From: Mesorhabditis belari
Taxonomy: Eukaryota; Nematoda; Chromadorea; Rhabditida; Rhabditidae
Direction of reading: 5' to 3'
DNA: 64,000 nucleotides
NCBI GenBank assembly: GCA_958450365.1
Contig: CAUEEP010000200.1
Location: 69,501 to 133,500, forward strand
Part shown: one piece after another, positions 12,035 to 20,860 of the stretch
How the letters are laid out: every line of letters begins with the position of its first letter
Position numbering within the stretch: position 1 is the stretch's first letter
Position numbers and translations under genes: made by a program
Notes under the pieces: generated by a model
Seen by the model: the letters and a program-made list of their open reading frames with translations, nothing else
What the model was told of the DNA's origin: nothing
Database searches by the model: none

Positions 12035-12613
12035 ATGGCAGACGATGCGAATGTGCAAGAAAGCCTGACACGTCTGGAGCAACATCTGGAGCAGAAGCTG
12101 ACGGCGAAGATTCTGGCAAAGTCGACGACGCTAAAATCCAAATCGTTTGCTACACAAGTCGAACTCAACTTGAAGATCATCAATCTGCTAGAGAGCGGCG
12201 AAGAAGAGAATATCAGAGAAGCAATTCGGTGCCTGCAAGAAAGAAACTCGTTGTTGGTGGCCGCCGACGATGATCCAAGAGCATTTGAACTGGCAGAAGT
12301 AGCGGAGAAGATTAAAACTATTACGGGAGCTGATGGTGACAAAGGGCTGGGAGGAATCCTTCTCGCAAGCAAGCTCCTGAGCAACAACGGTCCGGCATCG
12401 AAGAAGAGACGTTTTGGCGAGCGGCCCTTTCTTGAACGGGGCGGAGCTTTTGCCAGTCCTCCGTCCCGCAATTTCAATGGTAACAACGATGTGCTTCGAG
12501 CCATCGAGGAACTCAAACAAACAATGCAACCCACTTCGTCGCGATATGGATATGGTGCTGTTAGCAGCCGGCCACAAGGACGTCCAATCCAATGCTATGC
12601 GTGCAATCAGTAA
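12035..12613 (+). CDS. Gag-like protein of the DIRS/PAT element, stop inside zinc knuckle
   Basis: The frame encodes 192 residues from the ATG at 12035. The N-terminal half is rich in charged helical sequence with a predicted coiled-coil character (LTRLEQHLEQKL). The C-terminal part is basic and Arg/Pro-rich. It ends with C-Y-A-C-N-Q, then a TAA at 12611-12613. Read through that codon, the frame continues G-H-T-R-Y-Q-C, which completes a CCHC zinc knuckle (C-x2-C-x4-H-x4-C), before a TGA at 12659. So the gag domain is recognisable by its knuckle, but the knuckle is cut by a stop in this copy. It overlaps the pol frame (+1 relative to gag). A TTTTAG acceptor-like site lies just upstream of the ATG. 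Confidence 0.75.
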   Translation: MADDANVQESLTRLEQHLEQKLTAKILAKSTTLKSKSFATQVELNLKIINLLESGEEENIREAIRCLQERNSLLVAADDDPRAFELAEVAEKIKTITGADGDKGLGGILLASKLLSNNGPASKKRRFGERPFLERGGAFASPPSRNFNGNNDVLRAIEELKQTMQPTSSRYGYGAVSSRPQGRPIQCYACNQ

Positions 12614-12619
12614 GGTCAC

Positions 12620-14579
12620 ACCCGCTATCAATGCCGTGCCGGAAGCAGCAAACAGTGGTGAGCGTGTTCATGTTAACTTTAGTGCCTCAGTAGGCTTTTG
12701 GAAAATGTTAGGGTGTTCACAATTTTGGTTAGATGTAATTTCAAAAGGCTATCAAATTCATTTTCATACACCTCTGGTCAAAAAAGCCTGGGAAGAGAAC
12801 AGGTCTAGTGTGCTTAGACATCATAATTTTGTGGAAAAGGAGGTGAATAGTTTAATAGACCGGGGAGCTATTGAAGAGGTCGAGGTTCAACAACTCGAGT
12901 GGGTGTCGCCTCTTCTAGTAGCAAAAAATTTAACAAAATTGAGATTAATTCTGGACTTATCCTATCTCAATCAGTTTTTGCACAAAACCAACTTTCGATT
13001 AGAAGATTTGTCATCAGTGATAGATATTCTACCACCCGGTGGCTACATGCTAAAGTTTGACTTCAAAGCGGGTTATCATCACATAAAAATACACCCGAAG
13101 TCACAAAAATTTCTGGGCTTTAAGTGGCAAGAAAAGTTCTATAAGTTTTTGGTTTTACCTTTTGGCTTATCCCCGGCTCCGTGGCTGTTCACAAAAATGT
13201 TTCGACCATGGGTAAAAGCTTTGAGGGAACAAGCAGTCAATATAGTGTTGTATTTAGATGATGGTTTGGTATTTGCCAACAGTCTGGCGGAGATTAATCG
13301 AGCAAAGATTCTTTTGCAAGACGCCATAGAAAAGGCAGGCATAACAATCGCAAAAGAAAAGTCGATACTTGAGCCGATTCAAGAGCTAAACTTTTTAGGA
13401 TTTGAAGTTGATTTGAAGGTCGGAACAGTTTCCGTGAGCAGCCACCGGGTGGAAAAAGCTCTGCACCAGGTGCAAATACTACGCAGCGTAGTACCAACGG
13501 TCCAGGACCGAAGGCGTTTTGTGTGATCAGTTATTTCAATGCATCTTGTTGTTTTAGATGCGGTGCGTTCGACGCGGTCGACCTCGCAAGTGATAGCAAA
13601 TGCACAGTGTATTGGCACCGCGGCCACAAAACAAATCAAACCAACAGTGGAAGAACAAATCGAATGGAATTCGTGGGCGAAACGGTTATTGCAAACACCA
13701 AGACGCTCGTTGGCTCCATCAATATCGGAAGGTGAGGCTTTACTGTTTACGGATGCTTCTGCATTAACGCTAGGCGCAGCGTTTATAAAAGAACGGTACA
13801 CGTTGAGAGCAGCAAGAAACTTAACGGCACAAGAAAAACTAGAATCAAGCACACTTAGAGAGTTGAAAGGTATTAGTTTTGGCATAGACTCGTTTGTTCA
13901 TAAGCTAAGAGCCGGCGAAACGTTAAAAGTTTTCTGCGATAATCGAGGCGCGGTAGCTATAGTAAATAAAGGCAGCATGAAGAAAGAACTACAAGCTTTG
14001 TCCCAAGAAATTCATAGAACATGCAGCGTATCGGCTATCCAAGTAAATGCTTTTTGGATTCCAAGGGAATTGAATGAAGATGCAGATGAAATGAGCAGAC
14101 AAGTAGAAAGTGCAGATTAGGGTATTAAACAGCAAATAGCGGATATGTTAATGAGACGTTGGGGGTAAACGGACGTAGATTTATTTGCAGACGAGTTCAA
14201 TACTAAGTGTTCAACATTTGTGTCTAGATACCCAAGTGCAAAAGCCGCTGGAGAAGATGCATTCGCTTGGAAAGAATGGTGGTCCGCACCATACCGAACA
14301 TGGGTCGTCCCACCGCCGTCACTACTTTGCAAATCCATCAGGTGGGAAAGTTTGTTCGGTACCAGAGGTATTTGGGGGCTTCCCAAGTGGACATCACATC
14401 CAGTATGGCCTTTACTAATAAACGAGAAAGGCCAGTTTCAAAACTTTGTGAAAGATTCTCTGATTTTTGGTCAAGGTGCAAAAATTTTGATACCTTCCAC
14501 CGGCGGCAATACGGCCTTTAGCGATGAAGCCACTAAGTCTCGGTTCATCTTTTTACACATAGATTTCACAGGTACTTAA
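12620..14579 (+). pseudogene. Reverse transcriptase-RNase H polyprotein of the DIRS/PAT element, three in-frame stops
   Basis: A single frame (codons starting at multiples of 3) covers pol. The RT segment runs to about 13523: it includes LDLSYLN, FDFKAGYHHI, LPFGLSPAP and the catalytic Y-L-D-D at 13251-13262. A TGA at 13524 breaks it. The RNase H segment (about 13539-14117) shows F-T-D-A-S, the Glu of S-T-L-R-E-L, C-D-N-R-G-A and a final NEDADEMSR, that is, the D-E-D-D set. A TAG (14118) and a TAA (14166) follow. Then comes a segment containing DLFADEFN and VVPPPSLL, resembling the conserved domain after RNase H in DIRS-type elements, sometimes annotated as methyltransferase-like. Apart from these stops the frame is well kept, which suggests a young inactivation or sequencing-level differences. 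Confidence 0.85.
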
Positions 14580-14599
14580 TACACAGGTACTGCATTCTA

Positions 14600-14727
14600 C
14601 ACTGGTTTTGATTAAATTGTCCAACCTCAAAATTAGTGGACAATACATTATATCGGAAAAGCTTATGAGAAAAAGGATATTATGTTTATAGCGAGTAAAA
14701 ACTCGCAGAGTTTGGCGAGCAAACATA
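14600..14727 (+). repeat. Split direct repeat B1
   Basis: It is nearly identical to 15936-16065. It contains an internal inverted pair, ATTGTCCAACC and GTGGACAAT, and an ACTCGCAGAG(T)TTGGCGAG tract. It joins directly to A2 through a shared TAA, as expected for a circular-junction type repeat. Confidence 0.9.
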
Positions 14728-14850
14728 ATGGTATTTTTCTTATAAGCTGTTTACCGTAACCCGCCAAGGGCTAATTCGTGTTTAATCGTGTTTAAAAGGA
14801 AAAAAATTTTCATTCTGGACAATTTTCAATGGCGTAAGTTAGTTTATAGC
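14726..14850 (+). repeat. Split direct repeat A2
   Basis: This is a copy of 11829-11964 abutting B1. It is followed by a C-rich CCCCACCCCACCCACCCC stretch not present after A1. Confidence 0.9.
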
Positions 14851-14918
14851 CCCACCCCACCCACCCCTTTAATAATCAATATTAAATTCCTTATCCTTTT
14901 ATCTTTATAGAGTCGCTC

Positions 14919-15836
14919 GTGCACGAGAAGTGGTCTTTGGTACTCGACCTGTTGAATCAAGCAAAGGTGCCGCATACGTTGGTGAATCGCCTTGAAGAAC
15001 TCATCGGAAAAGAAGTCGCCCCGTCATCGCTGAATCTCTACACACGAGCTGAAGAAGAAAGAAGACGTTTCGCGGCCAAATGGGATCTGGATCGGAAGGA
15101 CACCTCGTCGCTGGTTCTCTTCTTACTGGAGAAATCGAGAAGCATAAAACATAGTGCTCTACAAGTCAAAGTGGCGGCGTTCAATTTCTTCAACGGCAAC
15201 CGGCCAAACGCTTGGCAACGACACATCCAAGCAATTTTGCAAGCGGTAAAGAGAAGCGAGACCCCGGTCAAACATCACCAAGCTATGTCACTGGAGGAGC
15301 TGAGAATCGTGATCGACAAAGGGCTAGAGACATCATCGGGAAAAGAAAAACGAATGGCTACGATGGCATTGCTAATGTTTGGTGGACTTCTCCGTGTCTC
15401 CGAAGCGTCAGCACTCCGCTGGGAAGACATCAAAGAACTCGGGAACGGGGTTTGGGAACTTACAATCCGGAAAGCCAAAAACGACCAGGAAGCGGAAGGA
15501 AGAAGTACATTCGTCAGCTTTCCAAACGGCACTCCTGCCAGTCAACTCTGGTACAAATGGAGAAAACAGGCCGCCACAACATACGTTTTTCCTGGCAGGA
15601 ATGGGCCCATTCAACCACGAGCTGCGGCCACTGAATTAACCAATTTCTTCAAACAATTTGGATGGTCCAACTTCACTTCGCACTCGCTGCGCGCAGGCGG
15701 AGCATCTACGGAAGCAGCACGAGGAGTTCCACTAGAAGCTCTACAACGCCGAGGAAGATGGAAATCAAGCAGCGGCATGCGGCCATATATCAAAGATTCG
15801 ATAGAAGCCCAAGGAGGCACCACATGTCTTGAGTAA
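14919..15836 (+). CDS. Tyrosine recombinase of the DIRS/PAT element
   Basis: This is an intact frame of about 305 residues. The catalytic set is visible: R159 in G-G-L-L-R-V-S-E-A, a beta-2/3 lysine around K185-K187 (R-K-A-K-N-D), H255-x-x-R258 in H-S-L-R-A-G-G, W281 at the second His/Trp position, and the nucleophile Y290 in M-R-P-Y-I-K. The N-terminal region (1-120) fits a core-binding domain. It would integrate the cDNA circle. There is no ATG at the start: the frame opens at a GTG and is preceded by ATCTTTATAG at 14901-14910, a good splice acceptor, so the protein may be made from a spliced transcript. It lies between A2 and B2. Confidence 0.9.
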   Translation: MHEKWSLVLDLLNQAKVPHTLVNRLEELIGKEVAPSSLNLYTRAEEERRRFAAKWDLDRKDTSSLVLFLLEKSRSIKHSALQVKVAAFNFFNGNRPNAWQRHIQAILQAVKRSETPVKHHQAMSLEELRIVIDKGLETSSGKEKRMATMALLMFGGLLRVSEASALRWEDIKELGNGVWELTIRKAKNDQEAEGRSTFVSFPNGTPASQLWYKWRKQAATTYVFPGRNGPIQPRAAATELTNFFKQFGWSNFTSHSLRAGGASTEAARGVPLEALQRRGRWKSSSGMRPYIKDSIEAQGGTTCLE

Positions 15837-15935
15837 TGTTGGTTTTTGTATTGTAGGAATCGTTTTGTTGTCGTTTGCGGTTGTTATTGTTGTTATGATT
15901 TTTATGGATTTTTGTTAGGTTTTTTGGTTAAATAA

Positions 15936-16065
15936 CACTGGTTTTTGAATAAATTGTCCAACCTCAAAATTAGTGGACAATACATTATATCGGAAAAGCT
16001 TATGAGAAAAATGATATTATGTTTATAGCGAGTAAAAACTCGCAGAGTTTGGCGAGCAAACATAA
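15936..16065 (+). repeat. Split direct repeat B2, right end of the element
   Basis: It matches B1 base for base over most of its length, ending GGCGAGCAAACATAA. Beyond it lies host sequence. Confidence 0.9.
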
Positions 16066-16084
16066 AACTTAATTTTACAGACCT

Positions 16085-17065
16085 TCCATTTTCGAGTTCT
16101 CTTGTTGAGGCACAGCCACTTCCGATTGATTCTGCGACGAATAACTGAAGAGTTCCACCAGAAAGTTGACGGATTTCTGCCTTCACTTCTCGGAATTTGC
16201 CTCCTTCATCCTGAAATTGAAGTTGAAATTCACCGCCAAAAAGCTTTTAGGGAAACCGTATCCACGAAGTGGCCTCCCATCCGAATCAGATTTCTCTTTT
16301 GTGTGTTGAGCTCATTTCGGAGCTCTCTGTCATAGATCCATGGATAGTAAGGCGGAGTCCAAACGGAGAAAGGACCCAGGGGCTCATCTAGCAAATGCAA
16401 AAACAGAAATTGAAGAGATAAGAATAGGTGAGCTTGCAATACTTCAAAACAACGACTTCGATGCCTTGTACATCTCAGTTAGTTATCCATTAAAGTTCAA
16501 AACCCAAGCAAAAGATTTCCTACAACATATAATTGAAATGACTAGTATAACAAAAATGGATATCCCATTGTTGAACTTTGTGACCTAGATAAACATTGCA
16601 TTTTGTAAGCAAAAAACATAAGCTTTAGTAGCTTGAGTTTGAATTGACTAAACCCGAACCGATTGATGAGATTCGAAAAGAAAAACAATAATTGCACTTG
16701 TTTGCCCATCCGTTAGAGCATTCCAAATCTCCTCTGATTAATGTGACTGCCGTGTTCTTCGATAAAATAGGACGACCACCGCTTGAAAAAGTTCTTTGGA
16801 GACGCCTGTCCGTCAACCATTACCTCCCCTTGTACAGGACCATGTCATTGTTAACCGCTGGATTTGGAATCCCACCGGCTATCACATAAAACGTAATGCT
16901 TGAATCACACGACTGCTGAAATCTTTAAAATCTTTTGGCTTCAGAATCTCTAAAATCACATCAGACATTTGACAGTACTGAGGAGAGAGCCCATTGTAGA
17001 GGGGCTCGATGAGTGTCCTTGGACCGTCCTCACTGAATAAAATACACGGTTGATGAGATTTGAGA
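16085..17065 (-). pseudogene. Proximal exons of unrecognised tandem gene family, copy 4
   Basis: Four exon-like pieces follow one another on the minus strand. About 16868-17055 contains SEDGPRTLIEPLYNGLSPQYC and KPKDFKDFSS. About 16820-16868 contains AGGIPNPAVNNDMVLYKG with a GTAATGG donor. About 16690-16775 contains GGRPILSKNTAVTLIRGDL and paired cysteines. About 16240-16400 contains F-S-V-W-T-P-P-Y-Y-P-W-I-Y-D. The next piece, 16088-16225, encodes FQLQFQDEGGKFREVKAEI and LFVAESIGSGC and ends at an AG|GTCTG donor. The retroelement follows 20 bases later. Protein-like composition, frame and splice sites support real exons, but no family is recognised. The mariner lies just upstream, so both flanks of this copy are transposon-broken. 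Confidence 0.4.
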
Positions 17066-17881
17066 TGCAGTCGAGTCTCGATATATTGGACTGGTGCATT
17101 GAAAACTGCGGGCTATTTCGCGGGACTCGCAGATAAAGAAAACAACAGCATAGAGCCAGCTGAAAGGGGGGGTTCATTGTTTTCTTCAATATTTCCCCTA
17201 ATTATTGCGAAAAAATTATGCTTCCAGCTTTTTATTTTTTGGTATTTTTCTTCACTTCTTCTATTGCACTCGACAATCTGCCACCGAGACATATTCGTCA
17301 TGTCATGCTTCATGAGTTCCTACAAGAGCACAGTGCAGGTTTGGCAGCTGATAATAGTAAAAAGATATATGGGGGAGGACCCACATTCCGAAAGAACGTG
17401 TCGAGTATGGTTTGCCAAGTTTCGATCTGGGGACAAATCTTTGAAAGATGCAGAGGGCCGTGGAGCGGCACCCTAACTGGATGATTCCAAATTACTCGAA
17501 GAGTTAGGGGTTGATCATGCTACAGTGCTAAGGAATCTCCATACCCTTGGATTGAAATCGAAACTTGAGGCTTGGGTGCCCCATGACCTCAATAACCCCC
17601 AGAAGTGGCAGCGCGCCTCGATCAGTGCCGCTCATCTCTCACGATACGAAAGGAAATCCTTTCTTCCTCGAATTGTGACAGGAGATGAGAAATGGGTTTT
17701 ATCTGTGATCTGTGAACTTTTGGAAGAAGCGGCAATGGGTGGAGCCAGGCGAGAAACCCGAAAGTGACCCTAAGCCCTATTTGCACCAGAAGAAGTTTAT
17801 GCTCTGCGTTTTCTGGGATATAGGTGGAATAGTGTACTGGGAGTTGCTGGATAGCAAGACGACCCTTAATACAATCAAATA

Positions 17882-18850
17882 CAGGGTGCGGCAAAAGTTC
17901 TGACACTTTTTTTCAAACGACTGTATAAAATTTCAAAAAACAGTATTTGGCTCACTTTTTTGTTCTTTAACAGTCGTTAAACTGTTTTTCCTTATTTTTA
18001 ATAAGAAACAACGTTTTTGTTTGGGTTCGCTTTCAATATGGATGCTAAAAAGAGGCGCACTGTGATACTTGAGTTGCACAAAGCCGGAAAGATACCGATG
18101 GAGATTGTTCGAGTCACCGGATATCCAAAAAAGTCTGCCATTGAATGATTCAAGCAGCGGGGCAACGATCAGGACCGTACAAGAAGCGGGCGACCAACCA
18201 CAGCCATCACTCCAGAGAACACAAACAAAGTCAGATGCTGAATCCGTCGAAATCCCACTCGTTCAATGAGAAAGATGGACACAAGCCCGAATCAGCGAAA
18301 GAAGCGTTCGAAGGATTGTTCATGAGAAACTTGGAATGTCCAGCTACAAATTTGCTCGGGTTCATTTCCTGAGCGACGCCATGAAGCAAAAGAGGATGGC
18401 TAAAGCGAAGAAGATGTTGCACCTGGTCGCTGCTGGTCGTTTGGACAAGGTTGTGTTCACAGATGAGAAGACCTTCACCGTTCAACCGATCCACAATCGT
18501 CAAAACCATCGCCAACTTCTCAAGCGAGGTCTGAAAAACACTTTTGCAGCCAAATTGATGGTCCGTCAACATCGTCCGTTATGGTGTGGGCCGGCATCTG
18601 TGCCACAGGAAAGACGCCTCTTGTGTTCATCGATCGAAAAAATCAACGCTAAGGTCTACTAGCAAAAGGCGTTAAAGGATGTCTTAGAGCCCTGGGCAGC
18701 GAATCATTTCGGACAAACTGGATTTACCCTTCAGCAGGACTGGGCGCCGGTCCATGGAGCCCGCTCGACTCTCGCTCTCTCGCTCATATTGCCAAAGTTT
18801 CCAACTTTTATTTCTTTTAGAAAAAGTGTCAGAACTTTTGCCGCACCCTG
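17882..18850 (+). mobile_element. Tc1-like element nested inside the mariner
   Basis: The ends are perfect 30-bp inverted repeats beginning CAGGGTGCGGCAAAAGTTCT, with TA on both sides (17880-17881 and 18851-18852). It interrupts the mariner transposase coding region, so it inserted later. At 969 bp it is shorter than full-length Tc1-type elements. Confidence 0.92.
18038..18790 (+). pseudogene. Decayed Tc1/mariner-superfamily transposase
   Basis: From the ATG at 18038 the frame reads a helix-turn-helix start (KKRRTVILELHKAGKIPMEI) and is soon stopped. Downstream pieces in shifted frames include VVFTDEKTFTVQP (first Asp motif) and LQQDWAPVHG (second Asp motif). The gene has several stops and frameshifts. 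This would be the element's own transposase; it is inactive. Confidence 0.75.
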
Positions 18851-19475
18851 TACAGCGAACAGTTGGAAAAGGTGAATGAGTCCCTGAAGATGAATCGACC
18901 CTCCAAGTCAAAGATCGTTCTCCTCCACGACAACGCCCTCATGTTGCAAAACTGACTCGCTCTAAAATAAACAGCCTTGTTTGAGGCGCATCCCCCATAC
19001 AGTTCGCCTTGCCCCTTCTGATTGCTATTTATTCCGGACCATGAGTAATGAGCTTACGGGAGAATACTTCGCTTCGGAAAAAGCAGTCAAAAATTGGCTC
19101 CAAAAGTTTTCCGATTGAAAAACCAAAATCCCACTACGAAAGAGAAATCCGCCAATTGCCTTTAAAATGGGCAGAAGTCGTCAATACTAATGGAAATTAT
19201 TTGGAATGAACTTATGGTTTTATTTTCAATAAATTTTAGTTCAAATTCCCGCAGTTTTCAATGCACCAACCCAATACAATGAGCTCTTATCAGTTATCCA
19301 GGACTCAAGGATTTAAAGAAGGATTCTCAAATAAGGATTTGTGCCTACTGTGCTTGCTTTTTTATTATTGTTTCGCAACTACAACAAAAATTTATAATCT
19401 ACACGACAACAACAGCCGATTTAGAACCGTGATTGTAAATATATTTGGCTATTGAATGTAAAAAAATATTTTTAG

Positions 19476-20856
19476 TCATTCTAAAGTAGGAAGTTCTTTT
19501 CGTAAAAAGAAAACAAACGTATAGGTATCCGGATGAGGAACAATCGTCCAGTAACCGCAATACCATAGAAAATCATTCGGAGAGTAAACCACCGAAATGT
19601 AAATCTCCAGGTTCGCGTTGTCTTTACCGAGACCAGGAAAAGTCAATCCTGAAATAGTCATGGTTTTTTAAATGATTTTTATGAAATGATACTTTTGCGA
19701 AATGATTCTTTACGAAATGACTTTACGAAATGGTATAGAACCAGTAATACCGCAATTCCCAATGCAGAGCAGAACGGCCCAATCTCTCGAGTTGCTCAGC
19801 GAGCTGTTTTCAAAGGTCAACGTGATCGACCGACGACCGTACACGTTCCAAAAAAACCCATATATCTTTCTAACGGTCGAAAAGTTTGGCTCATCCACGC
19901 TGATGTACTGTCTGAAATGGGAGTTGGTATTCAGAAAGGAGCGCTTGCAAGTCAAATGGCGATTCATCGGTCAGTTGGCCGCCCTTCATCGAAAATGGCT
20001 TTTCGTCCTGGCACTGAATGGAAAAGGCGATACCAATACGCAATTTTTCGTCTTACTTTTTTATCCTCATATTTTAAGCACTCTTGTTGCGAGTAGACCA
20101 CGCTGATGAAGGTCGCTTTTGCGCTAACAATGATGCTCTGAAGGATCACTATTATATTGATATACAAGGTGAAACAAAAATGGACTATCGACTTGAACAA
20201 CTTGCGTTTATCAAATGCTCCAAAGCTGTTCCCAAAACAGAACAGAATTTTCGTGATATGGCAGGTCTGCCTGTAATATATTATTTTCAAATGTCTACGG
20301 CCGATGTCCCGAAAATTCTATCCAAAAAGCCCGCACTAGCCGTCGACACCTAGTAGTAGAAATACCCTGTAATATGTATAGTACATATCTTATATTTCTA
20401 ACGGGTCACTAGGTAAAGTTTTTTGCATGGTTTTGTTATTTTACCTAAACATACATCACTTTCGATACGCAGTTCTCAAAATACTCTTTTGAAACTTTAC
20501 TAAAGAGGTTTACGTGTATGGATTTTCAAATGTCTATGGCCGATATTCTGAAAATTCTAGACTTGCGGACAGATCTGGGTCTTTTTTTGCATTTGATGAA
20601 CGAGGTCGTTCCGAGTTAAAGTTTAACTTGAATCATTTTACTCCTGGAAGTAACATGCCCCGACACGTGCCAGCCGGGCTCCATGGAAGGCAAAAGATGG
20701 ATTGTCGTCCGTCAGATTGAAGACCAAACCCTCATTTGAGTCTGGCATCAACAGAAAGAGCGTCAGCAACAACATCACAGAGTTCCTGTAAATTTCTGCA
20801 ACAAACTGATAAAATGGAAAAGTTTGAATAAAACTACCCTTTATGTAGGCTATCAA
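19476..20856 (-). pseudogene. Exon remnants of unrecognised tandem gene family, copy 5
   Basis: Minus-strand pieces: about 20650-20720 contains NPSFAFHGARLARVG, which matches NPSFAIHGARL of copy 2. About 19715-19965 contains SVDEPNFSTVRKIYG and LTFENSSLSNSRDWAVLLCI. About 19476-19661 contains GLTFPGLGKDNANLEIY and GYWTIVPHPDTYTFVFF before a stop. The pieces look like true exons by composition but were not joined in phase. The mariner lies immediately downstream. The function is unknown. Confidence 0.35.
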
Positions 20857-20860
20857 GATT

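Larger units (their letters stand above)
11829..16065 (+). mobile_element. DIRS/PAT-like tyrosine-recombinase retrotransposon
   Basis: The element has split direct repeats instead of LTRs. Repeat A occurs at 11829-11964 and 14726-14850. Repeat B occurs at about 14600-14727 and 15936-16065. The layout is A1, gag, RT and RNase H, B1-A2 (joined at a shared TAA), recombinase, B2. All coding is on the plus strand. Split direct repeats together with RT, RNase H and a tyrosine recombinase, but no DDE integrase, are the hallmark of DIRS-order elements; PAT elements are the known nematode group. Pol carries three in-frame stops, so this copy is probably non-autonomous. It sits inside a decayed minus-strand gene. 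Confidence 0.92.
17290..19140 (+). pseudogene. Mariner transposase, frameshifted and split by the nested element
   Basis: The N-terminal helix-turn-helix region reads in pieces: ERTCRVWFAKFRSGDKSLKD, then, after frame changes and a stop, ELGVDHATVLRNLHTLGLKS. The catalytic domain starts with RIVTGDEKWVL (first Asp). The reading is cut at 17882 by the inner element and resumes at 18853 with QLEKVNESLKMN and IVLLHDNA, the second Asp motif. A decayed S-D-Y-Y-L-F region follows near 19020-19030. Several frameshifts and stops make it non-functional. The strand is plus, the same as the inner element. Confidence 0.85.
17086..19274 (+). mobile_element. Mariner element carrying a nested Tc1-like insertion
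   Basis: The terminal inverted repeats begin TTGG(A/G)(C/T)TGGTGCATTGAAAA and are flanked by TA (17084-17085 and 19275-19276). With the inner 969-bp element removed the length is about 1.2 kb, the normal size for mariner. The right-hand end TTGGGTTGGTGCATTGAA closely matches the MITE at 36302-36697, so this family is a candidate source of mobilising transposase. Confidence 0.9.

Noticed and set aside
15212..15634. Several frames overlapping the recombinase in other phases
   Set aside because: They are shadows of the YR coding region, whose catalytic residues define the true frame.
19686..20106. Two overlapping plus-strand frames of about 135 codons
   Set aside because: They are mirrors of a minus-strand exon (SVDEPNFSTVRK region) that fits the tandem family. 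Their start repeats the ACGAAATGA word and the composition is not protein-like.
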